Notes: a model not told the origin generated them from the letters alone. A DNA stretch of 64,000 nt from SZUA-430 sp034440355 (GCA_034440355.1 JAWXBY010000008.1:1-64000); one strand, 5' to 3'; shown: positions 32,490 to 41,891, counted from the stretch's first letter. Translations and numbers: made by a program.

Positions 32490-33506
32490 ATGACCGCACG
32501 AGCGGTTATTTTCGGCTGCGACGGCCATGAGCTGACCGCGGAAGAACGAACGTTTTTCCGCGAAGCCAAGCCGTGGGGCTTTATCCTGTTCAGCCGCAAT
32601 TGCGGCTCGCCGGATCAGCTGCGCCGGTTGACCGCGAGCCTGCGCGAAAGCGTGGGTCGCAGCGACGCGCCCATTCTGATCGATCAAGAGGGCGGGCGCG
32701 TGCAACGGCTGCGCGGCGAGCATTGGCGGTCGCGACCGCCGGCTGCGGTGTTCGGCGCGGTGAACCGGCAGGATCCGGCTTCGGCGCGCGAGCTTGCCTA
32801 TGACAACGCGCGGATTATGGCGGCGGAGCTGCATGATCTGGGCATCAACGTCGATTGCGTGCCTTGCATCGATGTGCCGATCGAAGGCGCGCACGACATT
32901 ATCGGCGACCGGGCGTTCGGGCGCGATCCTTGGGTCGTGTCGTCGCTGGGCCAATCGGTGATCGACGGGATGTTGGACGGCGGTGTGTTGCCGGTGATCA
33001 AGCATGTGCCGGGGCACGGACGGGCGCGATCGGACAGCCATATGGAATTGCCGGTGGTCGATACGCCGCGCGAGGAACTTGAGCGGACCGACTTCGTGCC
33101 GTTTCGCGCCTTGGCGCGGGCTCCGTTCGCGATGACGGCGCATGTCGTTTACACCGACATTGACCCGACAGGACCTGCGACGACGAGCAAGACGGTGATC
33201 GACGAAGTCGTGCGCGGGTTCATCGGCTTTGACGGCGCGTTGATGACGGATGATCTGAGCATGCGGGCGTTGAAGGGGACGTATGCCGAGCGCGCGCGGG
33301 CTTCGATCGCGGCGGGATGCGATCTCATTCTTCACTGCAACCGGAATATGGAGCATATGCGCGAGGTGGCCGATGCGACGCCGATGTTGAGCGGCAAGGC
33401 GCTGGCGCGGTGCGAGCGCGCGCTTGAGGCGCTACATCAGCCGAAGCCGTTTGCGGTGGCGCAGGCGCAATCGAAGCTCGATGCGACGCTCTCGGGGGTG
33501 GCATGA
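32490..33506 (+). CDS. nagZ: Beta-N-acetylhexosaminidase
   Basis: The 338-aa glycoside hydrolase family 3 enzyme removes GlcNAc from recycled anhydromuropeptides in the cytoplasm. ILIDQEGGRVQRLR and VIKHVPGHGRARSDSHMELP (general acid His in the KHxPGHG-DSH loop) are the family signatures. LMTDDLSMRALKGTY carries the nucleophile Asp. The gene starts at ATG 32490 (GGAGGGAG upstream) and its end overlaps scpA by 4 nt (ATGA), so it is coupled to scpA. Confidence 0.95.
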   Translation: MTARAVIFGCDGHELTAEERTFFREAKPWGFILFSRNCGSPDQLRRLTASLRESVGRSDAPILIDQEGGRVQRLRGEHWRSRPPAAVFGAVNRQDPASARELAYDNARIMAAELHDLGINVDCVPCIDVPIEGAHDIIGDRAFGRDPWVVSSLGQSVIDGMLDGGVLPVIKHVPGHGRARSDSHMELPVVDTPREELERTDFVPFRALARAPFAMTAHVVYTDIDPTGPATTSKTVIDEVVRGFIGFDGALMTDDLSMRALKGTYAERARASIAAGCDLILHCNRNMEHMREVADATPMLSGKALARCERALEALHQPKPFAVAQAQSKLDATLSGVA

Positions 33507-34309
33507 GCATGACGTTCGATACCGGCGCGCCGACGCCTGAGCCGTCGCCCGAAGATGCGTTGATCATCGACGTCGACGGTTATGAAGGGCCGCTCGACGT
33601 GTTGTTGGCGTTGGCGCGGGCGCAGAAGGTTGATCTGCGTAAGATCTCGATCCTGGCGTTGGCGGAGCAGTATTTGCTGTTCATTGCGGCGGCGCGGGTG
33701 AAGCAGCTTGATCTGGCGGCCGACTATCTGGTGATGGCGTCGTGGCTGGCTTATCTGAAGTCGAAGCTGCTGCTGCCGGAGCCGGAGAGTGACGGTGAGC
33801 CTTCGGCGGATGAATTGGCTGAACGGTTGACGCTGCAATTGCAGCGGCTTGAGGCGATCCGGATGGCGGCGACGCGGTTGATGTCGCGCGATCGGCTGGG
33901 CACCGAGGTGTTTCTGCGCGGTTCACCGGAAGGCATCCGCGTGATCAAGACGCCGCAGTATTCGGATACGCTGCTTGATCTGCTGAAAGCCTATTCGACG
34001 CAGCGCGTGAAGAAGATCGCGCACAGCAGTTACGAGCTTCAACGCTTGCCGTTGTTCGCCATCGAGGATGCGCGGCATCGGCTTGAGAAGATGCTGGGCG
34101 TCATCATTGACTGGTCGACGATCGACATGCTGGTGCCGACCGAGTTTTCGACGGGCCGGCCGCGGCGTACCGGTATCGCCAGCACCTTGTCGGCGAGCCT
34201 GGAGATGGCGCGCGACGGCCTGGTGGAGCTGCGGCAGATGGCGCCGTTCGCGCCGCTTTACGTGCGCCGACGTCCCGAACAACAATCCGAAGAAGAGGTC
34301 GCGACATGA
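33503..34309 (+). CDS. scpA: Segregation and condensation protein A
   Basis: The 268-aa ScpA kleisin links to SMC and ScpB for chromosome condensation. The N-terminal domain is clear (DGYEGPLDVLLALARAQKVD, ISILALAEQYLLFI, DYLVMASWLAYLKSKLLLPE) and the C-terminal winged helix lies near residues 210-255. It overlaps nagZ and scpB by 4 nt each. Length is normal. Confidence 0.96.
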   Translation: MSMTFDTGAPTPEPSPEDALIIDVDGYEGPLDVLLALARAQKVDLRKISILALAEQYLLFIAAARVKQLDLAADYLVMASWLAYLKSKLLLPEPESDGEPSADELAERLTLQLQRLEAIRMAATRLMSRDRLGTEVFLRGSPEGIRVIKTPQYSDTLLDLLKAYSTQRVKKIAHSSYELQRLPLFAIEDARHRLEKMLGVIIDWSTIDMLVPTEFSTGRPRRTGIASTLSASLEMARDGLVELRQMAPFAPLYVRRRPEQQSEEEVAT

Positions 34310-35067
34310 CGCCCCAGAAGGTGCACGCCATGAAGCTCGACGATGAAAGCCCCGATGACACCCAGCAAGACGGTCATGGCATCGTGACGCGTTTGTTCCC
34401 GGGCGATGCGATTCCGCAGAGCGCGGCGCATCTGCGCATGCTTGAGGCGGTGTTGTTCGCGGCGGCCGAGCCGCTCGATGAAGGCACGATTGCCGAGCGC
34501 TTGCCGCCTGACGCGGATGTGCCTGCGCTGTTGGACGAGTTGGCCCAGGTCTATGCAAAGCGCGGTGTGAACCTCGTTCGCGTGGCCGGACGTTGGGCGT
34601 TTCGGACGGCGCCGGATTTGGCGCATGTGCTGCAGCGGAATGCGGTCGAGCAGAAGCGTCTGTCGCGAGCGGCGATGGAGACGCTGGCGATCGTTGCCTA
34701 TCACCAGCCGGTGACGCGGGCGGAGATCGAAGAGATTCGCGGCGTGACGATCAACAAGGGCACGCTCGACATCCTGCTGGAACTTGGTTGGGTGAAGATG
34801 CGCGGGCGGCGGCGGGTGCCGGGGCGGCCTGTCACCTATGGCACGACCGACGACTTCCTTTTGCACTTCGGCTTGGACAAGGTGTCGGACTTGCCGGGGC
34901 TCGACGAATTGCGGGCCGCGGGTGTGCTCGAAGGGCGCATTCCGGTCGGGTTTGGCGTTCCCTCACCCAGCGACTCGCTGGCCATGGACGAGGACCCGCT
35001 GGACATCAACGACACCGGCGAAACGTTCGAACCTGAGACACCGGACCCGAAAGGTGAGGATGCGTAG
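34306..35067 (+). CDS. scpB: Segregation and condensation protein B
   Basis: The 253-aa ScpB has two winged-helix domains: LRMLEAVLFAAAEPLDEGTI and RLSRAAMETLAIVAYHQPVT followed by RAEIEEIRGVTINKGTLDIL and GWVKMRGRRRVPGRPVTYGT. It dimerises and binds ScpA in the SMC complex. The start overlaps scpA by ATGA. The acidic C-terminal tail (about 215-253) is common in this class. The next genes are tatA, tatB and tatC. Confidence 0.96.
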   Translation: MTPQKVHAMKLDDESPDDTQQDGHGIVTRLFPGDAIPQSAAHLRMLEAVLFAAAEPLDEGTIAERLPPDADVPALLDELAQVYAKRGVNLVRVAGRWAFRTAPDLAHVLQRNAVEQKRLSRAAMETLAIVAYHQPVTRAEIEEIRGVTINKGTLDILLELGWVKMRGRRRVPGRPVTYGTTDDFLLHFGLDKVSDLPGLDELRAAGVLEGRIPVGFGVPSPSDSLAMDEDPLDINDTGETFEPETPDPKGEDA

Positions 35068-35212
35068 GGCGGAGCCCCGCCGTTTTACCGTCAATTTCAG
35101 CATGCCTGGTCTGGTCGATTGCGCCCGGGTGCACCATTTGGGACAATTGGGGCAAGCGGCCGGTTAATTGCATCCGACGGCGGATGCAGGGACGGCTTTG
35201 AAGGATCAAAAC

Positions 35213-35413
35213 ATGGGTGGCATGTCGATTTGGCACTGGCTCGTCGTCGGGGTGATTGTGCTCATCCTGTTCGGCGGCCGCGGCAAGATTTCGGAGATTA
35301 TGGGCGACGTTGCGCGCGGCATCAAAAGCTTCCGCAAGGGTCTCGCGGAAGACGAGAAGCCGATTGAGCAGGCACAGAAGGACGCCGCCGAGAAAGAGCG
35401 CGTCAAGAACTAG
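35213..35413 (+). CDS. tatA: Sec-independent translocase protein TatA
   Basis: The 66-aa protein has a short N-terminal membrane helix (IWHWLVVGVIVLILF) followed by the Phe-Gly hinge FGGRG and the amphipathic helix KISEIMGDVARGIKSFRKGL, the TatA signature. It forms the pore-like oligomer for export of folded proteins across the inner membrane. ATG 35213 has AAGGA upstream. It is followed after 15 bp by tatB. Confidence 0.95.
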   Translation: MGGMSIWHWLVVGVIVLILFGGRGKISEIMGDVARGIKSFRKGLAEDEKPIEQAQKDAAEKERVKN

Positions 35414-35428
35414 AGGCGCGATCAGCGC

Positions 35429-35767
35429 ATGTTCGACATCGGCTGGAGCGAGCTTCTGGTCATCGGCATCGTTGCGTTGCTGGTGATCGGACCTAAGGAT
35501 TTGCCGCAAGCGTTTCGCACGGTCGGCCAGTGGGTCGGCAAGGCGCGGGCGCTGGCGCGCGAATTCCAGGGGCACGTCGACGAACTGATGCGCGAATCCG
35601 AAGTCGAGGACATGAAGCGCGAGTTCAACGAGATGGCGCGGCCGCCCGAACTCGACGGGATCGAAGACGAATTGATGGCGGGCCATTCGCCCAAACCGAA
35701 GAAGGTCGAGCCTGCCGTGCCGCCGCCCGACACCGACAAACCGCTCGCCGATCCGCCGCCCCCATGA
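35429..35767 (+). CDS. tatB: Sec-independent translocase protein TatB
   Basis: The 112-aa protein begins MFDIGWSELLVIGIVALLVI with the TatB-type Glu in the membrane helix (Glu8), then GPKDLPQAFRTVGQWVGKAR. The amphipathic helix and a charged C-terminal region follow. TatB binds signal peptides with TatC. The stop overlaps the tatC ATG (ATGA at 35764-35767). Confidence 0.95.
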   Translation: MFDIGWSELLVIGIVALLVIGPKDLPQAFRTVGQWVGKARALAREFQGHVDELMRESEVEDMKREFNEMARPPELDGIEDELMAGHSPKPKKVEPAVPPPDTDKPLADPPPP

Positions 35768-36570
35768 GCAAGCCTGCTGACGACGATGCGCATATCGAGG
35801 CGTCCCGCGCGCCGTTGCTCGATCATTTGATCGAGCTGCGCAAGCGGTTGATGTGGTCGCTGGTGGGTTTCGTCGTTGCGTTCGTCGGTTGCTATTTCTT
35901 TGCCGAACAGATTTACGCGTTCCTGACGCATCCGTTGGCTGTGGCGCTTGAAGGGCAGCCAGGCCGGCGGATGATCTACACCGCGCTCTACGAGACGTTT
36001 TTCACCTACATCAAGGTCGCCGGGTTCGGCGCGCTGTGCATCTCGTTTCCGATTATCGCTTCGCAGGTTTGGATGTTTGTGGCGCCAGGTTTGTATCGCG
36101 ACGAGCGGCGTGCGTTTCTTCCGTTCCTCTTTGCGACGCCCATTTTGTTCATTATGGGGTCGGCGCTCGTCTATTACGGGCTGATGCCGGTGATGATCCA
36201 CTTCTTCCTCGGGTTCGAGACGCCGGGCGGGCAGGGGTCGTTGCCCATTCAGCTTGAGGCGAAGGTTTCCGACTATCTCGATCTGGTGATGAGTTTCATC
36301 TTCGCCTTCGGTTTGAGTTTTCAGTTGCCGGTGTTGTTGACGCTTCTGGGGCGCGTGGGTTTGGTCACGTCGGACTTCCTCAAGCGCAATCGGCGCTATG
36401 CGATCGTGTTCGCTTTTGTCGTCGCGGCGGTTCTGACGCCCCCGGACATCATCAGCCAGTTTGCCCTGGCGATTCCCTTGATCATCCTCTTCGAGGCGTC
36501 GATCTGGAGCGTCCAGTTGATCGAAAAGCAGCGGGCGGATGAGGCCAAAAGGGCGGAAAGCGCCGTTTAG
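35764..36570 (+). CDS. tatC: Sec-independent translocase protein TatC
   Basis: The 268-aa protein has six membrane segments. Conserved parts are LLDHLIELRKRLMWSLVGFV near the N-terminus, YTALYETFFTYIKVAGFGAL, FAPGLY-like VAPGLYRDERRAF and VLTPPDIISQFALAIPL near the end. TatC recognises the twin-arginine signal. The final residues are charged (KQRADEAKRAESAV). It closes the tatABC unit before serS. Confidence 0.96.
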   Translation: MSKPADDDAHIEASRAPLLDHLIELRKRLMWSLVGFVVAFVGCYFFAEQIYAFLTHPLAVALEGQPGRRMIYTALYETFFTYIKVAGFGALCISFPIIASQVWMFVAPGLYRDERRAFLPFLFATPILFIMGSALVYYGLMPVMIHFFLGFETPGGQGSLPIQLEAKVSDYLDLVMSFIFAFGLSFQLPVLLTLLGRVGLVTSDFLKRNRRYAIVFAFVVAAVLTPPDIISQFALAIPLIILFEASIWSVQLIEKQRADEAKRAESAV

Positions 36571-36631
36571 CCCCGTTGTGGCCTGGGCCGTTCGCCGTTA
36601 AGAAGCGCCCTCCAACTTAGGCCGCTTCGTC

Positions 36632-37921
36632 ATGCACGACATTCGATTCATCCGCGAAAATCCTGCCGCCTTCGATGAGGGTCTCGGCCGCCGCGGGTTG
36701 TCGGCACTGTCGCGGCAGATTCTGGACATCGATCAGGCGTGGCGCGACGCGACGAAGAAGCTACAAGACATGCAGTCGCTGCGGAATGACGCGTCGAAGA
36801 AGATCGGGCAAGCCAAGGCGCAGAAGAATGTGGCCGAGGCGCAGCGGTTGATGGCCGATGTCGCGCGTTTGAAGGACGAAATTCCGGCGACCGAATTGCG
36901 CGTGCGCGAGTCGGAAGAGGCGCTGAACGAGTTGCTCAGCACGATCCCGAACTTGCCCGCAGCCGATGTGCCGGATGGGCCTGACGAGACGGCGAACAAG
37001 GAAGCGCGGCGCGTGGGGTCTCCGCGGTCGACGAATTTTGCGCCCAAACAGCACTTCGATCTTGGCGAAGCGTTGAAGCTGATGGACTTCGACGCGGCGT
37101 CGAAGATGTCGGGTGCGCGGTTCGTGCTGTTGCGCGGGCCGTTGGCGCGGCTTGAGCGCGCGATTGCGAATTTTATGCTCGATCTGCATACGGAGACGTT
37201 CGGGTATCAGGAAGTAGTGCCGCCGTTTCTGGTGCGCGATCAGGCGATGTTCGGTACGGCGCAGCTGCCGAAGTTTCGCGAGGAGCAATTCGGAACGACG
37301 AACGGCTATTGGCTGATCCCGACGTCGGAAGTGCCGCTCACAAATCAGGTGCGCGAGACGATCTTGGACGAGGCGCAATTGCCGATGCGGTTTACGGCGT
37401 GGACGCCGTGTTTCCGGTCAGAGGCGGGTGCTGCGGGCAAAGACACGCGCGGCATGATCCGTTTGCATCAATTTTCGAAGGTTGAACTCGTGTCGATCAC
37501 GACGCCGGAGAATTCCGATGCCGAGCATGAACGTATGGTGTCGTGCGCAGAAGAGGTGTTGAAGCGGCTGGGTCTTGCGTATCGCACGATGGTGCTGTCC
37601 ACGGGCGACATGGGTTTCTCTGCCCGCAAGACCTACGATATCGAGGTTTGGCTGCCGGGACAGAATGCGTTTCGCGAGATTTCCAGCTGTTCAAATTGCG
37701 GGGACTTTCAGGCGCGGCGCATGGATGCGCGTTACCGCCCAGCCGGCGATGCGAAGGGCACGCGGTTCGTTCATACGCTGAACGGATCGGGACTTGCGGT
37801 CGGGCGGACGCTGGTTGCCGTGCTTGAGAATTATCAGCAGGCGGATGGGTCGATCGCCGTACCCGACGTCCTGAAGTCATACATGGGCGGCGTCGAGGTC
37901 ATTGCGGCTCATGGTGCGTAA
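36632..37921 (+). CDS. serS: Seryl-tRNA synthetase
   Basis: The 429-aa class II synthetase has an N-terminal coiled-coil arm (about 30-105) that holds the tRNA-Ser variable arm, then the catalytic core with motif 2 CFRSEAGAAGKDTRGMIRLH (Arg in FRSEAG) and motif 3 LNGSGLAVGRTLVAVLEN. EISSCSNCGDFQARRM is the usual serine-binding part. Length is normal. The end overlaps the surE ATG by 11 nt. Confidence 0.97.
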   Translation: MHDIRFIRENPAAFDEGLGRRGLSALSRQILDIDQAWRDATKKLQDMQSLRNDASKKIGQAKAQKNVAEAQRLMADVARLKDEIPATELRVRESEEALNELLSTIPNLPAADVPDGPDETANKEARRVGSPRSTNFAPKQHFDLGEALKLMDFDAASKMSGARFVLLRGPLARLERAIANFMLDLHTETFGYQEVVPPFLVRDQAMFGTAQLPKFREEQFGTTNGYWLIPTSEVPLTNQVRETILDEAQLPMRFTAWTPCFRSEAGAAGKDTRGMIRLHQFSKVELVSITTPENSDAEHERMVSCAEEVLKRLGLAYRTMVLSTGDMGFSARKTYDIEVWLPGQNAFREISSCSNCGDFQARRMDARYRPAGDAKGTRFVHTLNGSGLAVGRTLVAVLENYQQADGSIAVPDVLKSYMGGVEVIAAHGA

Positions 37922-38723
37922 GAACGAAGACAAGCTTCCGATCCGGATTCTGTTGTCGAACGACGACGGCATTAACGCGCCGGGGCTTGAGGTTCTGGAG
38001 AAGATCGCGGCGTCGATCTCGGATGACGTTTGGGTCGTGGCGCCGGAGAGCGAAGAGAGCGGGGCGTCGCGCAAGCTGACGCTGACGCTGCCTTTGCGTC
38101 TGCGGCAGGTCGGCAACCGGCGTTATGCCGTGCAGGGGACGCCGACGGACTCTGTCCTGATGGGCGTGACGCAGGTCTTGAAGGACAAGCGGCCGGATCT
38201 TGTACTGTCGGGCGTGAACCGCGGCGCGAACATGGCCGACGACGTGACCTATTCCGGCACGATCGCGGCGGCCATGGAGGGCACGGGGCTTGGCATTCCG
38301 TCAATTGCGCTCAGCCAGACGTACGGGTTTGAAGACGGACGGCCGGTGACGTGGGCGTGCGCCGCGTATCACGGTCCGTGGTTGGTGCGCAAACTGTTGG
38401 AAGTGGGTTGGCCGAAGGACGTGCTGATCAACATCAACTTCCCGGATGCGCTGCCGGAATCGGTCGAACGGGTCGAAGTGACGTCGCAGGGTAAGCGCGA
38501 TCAGTCTCAGGCGAATATTATTGAGCGCATGGATGTGCGTGGGAACCCTTACTATTGGCTCGGGTTTACGCGGATGCGGAGCAACCCGCCTGAGGGTACG
38601 GATCTGCGCGCCATCTACGATGGTCGTATTTCAGTAACACCTTTGCATTTGAATCTAACGGAAGAGCGGGCGCGCAAGGCGCTCGCACAGCATATTCCCG
38701 GCGCGCCGCCCAAGATCAACTAA
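37911..38723 (+). CDS. surE: 5'-nucleotidase SurE
   Basis: The 270-aa protein (ATG 37911, overlapping serS) has the SurE metal site ILLSNDDGINAPG (Asp-Asp near 17-18), the SGASRKLTL loop, VLSGVNRGANMADDVTYSGT and AMEGTGLGIPSIALS. It removes phosphate from 5'/3' nucleotides in stationary phase. The neighbour pcm is the classic partner. Bases 38625-38660 are lower in GC than the rest of the gene. Upstream TTG and downstream GTG starts are possible alternatives. Confidence 0.95.
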   Translation: MVRKNEDKLPIRILLSNDDGINAPGLEVLEKIAASISDDVWVVAPESEESGASRKLTLTLPLRLRQVGNRRYAVQGTPTDSVLMGVTQVLKDKRPDLVLSGVNRGANMADDVTYSGTIAAAMEGTGLGIPSIALSQTYGFEDGRPVTWACAAYHGPWLVRKLLEVGWPKDVLININFPDALPESVERVEVTSQGKRDQSQANIIERMDVRGNPYYWLGFTRMRSNPPEGTDLRAIYDGRISVTPLHLNLTEERARKALAQHIPGAPPKIN

Positions 38724-38751
38724 CGCGCCCAAGAGCCCCGCGAGGCGCCGA

Positions 38752-39408
38752 ATGCATACCGACGTGCGGATGATTCAGCTTCTGATGGAGCTGCGCCGAC
38801 AAGGGATTACGGATACCGAGGTTCTGTCGGCGATGGAGACGACGCCGCGGGAGCTGTTCGTGCCGGCGGTGTTTCAGGACCGCGCGTATGACAATGTGGC
38901 GCTGCCGATCGATGCGGGGCAGACGATCAGTCAGCCTTATGTCGTTGCCTACATGACGGCAGCGCTTGAGCTGAAGCCTTCGCTGCGCGTGCTGGAGGTT
39001 GGCACCGGCACCGGGTATCAGACGGCGATCCTGGCGAAGCTCGCGCGACGGATCTACACGATCGAACGGCACGCGAGTTTGGCGGAGCTGGCGCAGGAAC
39101 GTCTTAAGAAACTTAAGCTCTTCAACGTCGACGTGCGGGTCAGCGACGGCATGCGCGGCTGGCCGGGGCAGGCGCCCTTCGACCGCATCATCGTGACGGC
39201 CGCCGCGCGCGAAAATCCGCCGCAAGAATTGTTAAATCAACTGAATATTAAGGGACTCATTGTTATTCCAATTGATCGAGGTGTCGATGGGCAGGTGCTA
39301 GTCCGCATAAGACGGACGGCGCAAGGTTTTCAGAGCACGGATCTGCTGCCCGTGAAGTTCGTGCCCTTGTTGGAAGGCGTGGCAAAGCGTGATGGAGCGG
39401 ACGGGTGA
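38752..39408 (+). CDS. pcm: Protein-L-isoaspartate O-methyltransferase
   Basis: The 218-aa enzyme repairs isoaspartate in aged proteins with SAM. Motif I is LEVGTGTGYQTAILAKLARR, followed by YTIERHASLAELAQERLKKL, and PFDRIIVTAAARENPPQELL completes the core. The family N-terminus (TDVRMIQLLMELRRQGITDT and PRELFVPAVFQDRAYDNVAL, then QTISQPYVVAYMTAAL) is complete, unlike in the copy at 9421. A short part (39225-39290) uses AT-rich codons unlike the rest. The next gene starts inside its end. Confidence 0.95.
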   Translation: MHTDVRMIQLLMELRRQGITDTEVLSAMETTPRELFVPAVFQDRAYDNVALPIDAGQTISQPYVVAYMTAALELKPSLRVLEVGTGTGYQTAILAKLARRIYTIERHASLAELAQERLKKLKLFNVDVRVSDGMRGWPGQAPFDRIIVTAAARENPPQELLNQLNIKGLIVIPIDRGVDGQVLVRIRRTAQGFQSTDLLPVKFVPLLEGVAKRDGADG

Positions 39409-40534
39409 ACCGCGCAATCGTCGCTCAGACCGCAAACGTGCCGAGCAGACGGTGCAGACTCTCGTCGCGGCGTTGCTTCTTGGTACGACGAGCGGATGTG
39501 CGACCGTCGACATGGATCATGCGCGCGCGCCGCTGACCAATATGCGGCCGGCTGCGCGACCGGTGACTGTCGTGCTCGTTCAGCGCGGCGATACGGTCGC
39601 CAACATCGCTCGTCGCTACGGCCTGTCTTCACAATCGATCATCGACGCCAATGCCCTGCGGGAGCCCTATCAGCTGACGCGCGGACAGCGGCTCGTTCTG
39701 CCGCCGTCGGCCATGCATGTCGTGGCGCCCGGCGAGACGGTTAGTTCGATCGCGCGCGCCTATGCCGTGTCGCGTCAAGCGATCGTCGATGCCAACGATA
39801 TCGGCGCACCGGATTCTCTTTATCCAGGACAGCGCATTGCTATTCCCTACGCGGGTTCGCGTGATGTGGGCCTGCGCGCGACGCGTTCCGTTGCGCAAGT
39901 GACGCCGGTGAAGGTGTCGCAGCTGCCGCCGACCAGAACGGCGACCGTGGTGGAAAGCGGCGACCCCGATCCGCGTCTCGCGGGCGCGCGGTACTATGCG
40001 ATGGGCAAGCCGCGGGCGAAGCCGGTTCTCGACGGTCAGGGCGGGCCGGAGTTTTTCGAAGCGCCGCAGGCCGATCCGGTTGCGACGGCCGACCCGATCG
40101 TGCCGAAGCGCAAAATCGAGCTCACCGACGCGGATCAGGCAACGGGCAAATTCATCTGGCCGCTTGAGGGCAAGATCATTTCGCCGTTCGGGCGCCGGAA
40201 CTCAGGCGTTCATAACGACGGCATCAACATCGCGGCCGAGCCGGGTTCGCCGGTGAAGGCGGCCGATAGCGGCGTCGTCGTCTATGCGGGCAATGAACTT
40301 GTAGCGTACGGCAATCTTCTGCTCGTGCGCCATTCAAGCGGGTACGTGACCGCCTATGCGCACAACAAGAAGCTGATGGTGAAGCGCGGCGACAGCGTGC
40401 GGCAGGGGCAGACGATCGCTCTCGTCGGCGCGACGGGCGACGTAGACCGGCCGCAGTTGCATTTCGAAATCCGCAAGGGCGACCGGGCGATCGATCCCAA
40501 CCGTCACTTGTCGCGCGCGACCGCGAGCCGCTGA
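39392..40534 (+). CDS. LysM and M23-domain lipoprotein (NlpD/DipM-like)
   Basis: The 380-aa protein starts at ATG 39392 (overlapping pcm by 17 nt) and has a lipoprotein signal with the lipobox LLLGTTSGC (Cys near 36). Two LysM repeats follow (VLVQRGDTVANIARRYGLSS and HVVAPGETVSSIARAYAVSR), then an M23/LytM domain (about 250-375) with GVHNDGINIAAEPGSPVKAA, AYAHN and RPQLHFEIRKG. The usual HxxxD site reads HNDGIN, so the zinc site may be degenerate, as in NlpD-type amidase activators. It likely works at the division site or outer membrane. Its 3' end overlaps the convergent DUF815 gene. Confidence 0.88.
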   Translation: MERTGEPRNRRSDRKRAEQTVQTLVAALLLGTTSGCATVDMDHARAPLTNMRPAARPVTVVLVQRGDTVANIARRYGLSSQSIIDANALREPYQLTRGQRLVLPPSAMHVVAPGETVSSIARAYAVSRQAIVDANDIGAPDSLYPGQRIAIPYAGSRDVGLRATRSVAQVTPVKVSQLPPTRTATVVESGDPDPRLAGARYYAMGKPRAKPVLDGQGGPEFFEAPQADPVATADPIVPKRKIELTDADQATGKFIWPLEGKIISPFGRRNSGVHNDGINIAAEPGSPVKAADSGVVVYAGNELVAYGNLLLVRHSSGYVTAYAHNKKLMVKRGDSVRQGQTIALVGATGDVDRPQLHFEIRKGDRAIDPNRHLSRATASR

Positions 40535-41370
40535 CCTAATTCGCCGGCCAAGTCTTCAATGAACTGCCAGGCGACGCGGCCAGAGCGGCTGCCGCGCGTC
40601 ATCGACCATTCGAGGGCGCGGCGTTCGAGGTCGGCGGGTGCGATCTTCAGACCGAAGTGTTTTGCGTAGCCGCTCACGATAGCGAGGTAGTCGGCTTGCG
40701 CGACGTTGTGGAAGCCGAGCCACAGGCCGAAGCGGTCGGAGAGGGAGATTTTTTCTTCGATGGCTTCGTCGGGGTGGATGGCGGTCGAGCGTTCGTTTTC
40801 GATCATCTCGCGCGGCATCAAGTGGCGGCGGTTCGACGTCGCGTAGAAGACGACGTTCTCCGGGCGTCCGGCGATGCCGCCTTCGAGGACGGTCTTCAGC
40901 GGACGATACGCCGCGTCGTTGGCGTCGAAGGAGAGGTCGTCGCAGAAAAGTACCGTGCGGACGGGGGCGCTTGCGATGAGCGATAGTAGTTGGCCCAGCG
41001 TCGCGATGTCCTCGCGGTGGATCTCAATCAGTTTGAGGGGCGTCTTCGACTGGTCGGCCACCGCCGCGTGCACCGCTTTGACAACGGCGCTTTTGCCGGT
41101 GCCGCGTGCGCCCCAAAGGAGCGCGTTGTTTGCCGGTAGGCCCTTCGCGAAGCGTTCGGTGTTCGCCATCAGTTGGTCACGCTGGCGGTCGATGCCTTTG
41201 AGGAGGGGCAGCGGTACGCGGGCGATATGTTTCAGCGGCTGGAGCGCTTGGCGGGCAGGATCCCAGATGAAGCCTTCGGCGGCTTGCCAATCGGGTGGTT
41301 CCGCGGCTGCAGGCGACAGGCGTTCTAGGGCCCGTGCGATTCGCTCCAAAAGGGCCAAATCCGTGGTCAT
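40504..41370 (-). CDS. DUF815-family AAA-type ATPase
   Basis: The 288-aa protein has Walker A GARGTGKSAVVK (near residues 86-97), Walker B-like VLFCDDLSFDANDAAYRPLK, the sensor region NVVFYATSNRRHLMPREMIE and EEKISLSDRFGLWLGFHNVA. These are the DUF815 hallmarks. The biochemical role is unknown to me. Its position next to the M23 gene and yajC-secD is conserved in alphaproteobacteria. It overlaps the M23 gene end by 31 bp on the opposite strand. Confidence 0.9.
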   Translation of the reverse strand: MTTDLALLERIARALERLSPAAAEPPDWQAAEGFIWDPARQALQPLKHIARVPLPLLKGIDRQRDQLMANTERFAKGLPANNALLWGARGTGKSAVVKAVHAAVADQSKTPLKLIEIHREDIATLGQLLSLIASAPVRTVLFCDDLSFDANDAAYRPLKTVLEGGIAGRPENVVFYATSNRRHLMPREMIENERSTAIHPDEAIEEKISLSDRFGLWLGFHNVAQADYLAIVSGYAKHFGLKIAPADLERRALEWSMTRGSRSGRVAWQFIEDLAGELGQRLAVARDK

Positions 41371-41507
41371 CGGCTCTGACTACAGGAAGGGCGCGGGTAG
41401 GACCAGATGGCGCTGAGCCTTTGGTTGCATTGGGATTGCCCCCAGCTATAGTCCGGCCCGCGCTAAGCCGCTCCCCCTACTCAAGAAAGTTAACGGACCG
41501 CCGCCTC

Positions 41508-41876
41508 ATGTGGATTTCGCCCGCCTTCGCCCAGGCCGCCGCAACGCCTTCCGCCGGCGCCGGCGACTTCTTCGTGCAGCTGGTCCCGTTGTTTCTGATC
41601 ATCGGCATCATGTACTTCCTGGTGTTGCGTCCGCAGCAGCAGCGCGTGAAGGCGCATCAGGCGCTGGTCGCCGCGGTCAAGCGCGGCGACATCGTGGTGA
41701 CCGGCGGCGGCATCGTCGGCAAGGTCATCAAGGTTCTTGAGAACGACGAAGTGTTGGTCGAGATCGCCGAAGACGTGCGCATCAAGGTCATTAAGGGCAC
41801 GATCGCCGACGTGCGATCGAAGGGTGAACCCACCGCTGTGTCGGACAAATCCAAAAACGACGACGACAAGAAATAG
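41508..41876 (+). CDS. yajC: Preprotein translocase subunit YajC
   Basis: The 122-aa protein has one membrane helix (FFVQLVPLFLIIGIMYFLVL) followed by RPQQQRVKAHQALVAAVKRG and the DIVVTGGGIVGKVIKV domain, the YajC signature. It accompanies SecDF. The start at ATG 41508 is the only one that fits the family; the upstream frame overlaps the divergent gene region. secD follows after 15 bp. Confidence 0.95.
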   Translation: MWISPAFAQAAATPSAGAGDFFVQLVPLFLIIGIMYFLVLRPQQQRVKAHQALVAAVKRGDIVVTGGGIVGKVIKVLENDEVLVEIAEDVRIKVIKGTIADVRSKGEPTAVSDKSKNDDDKK

Positions 41877-41891
41877 GCCGGATCCGACGCG

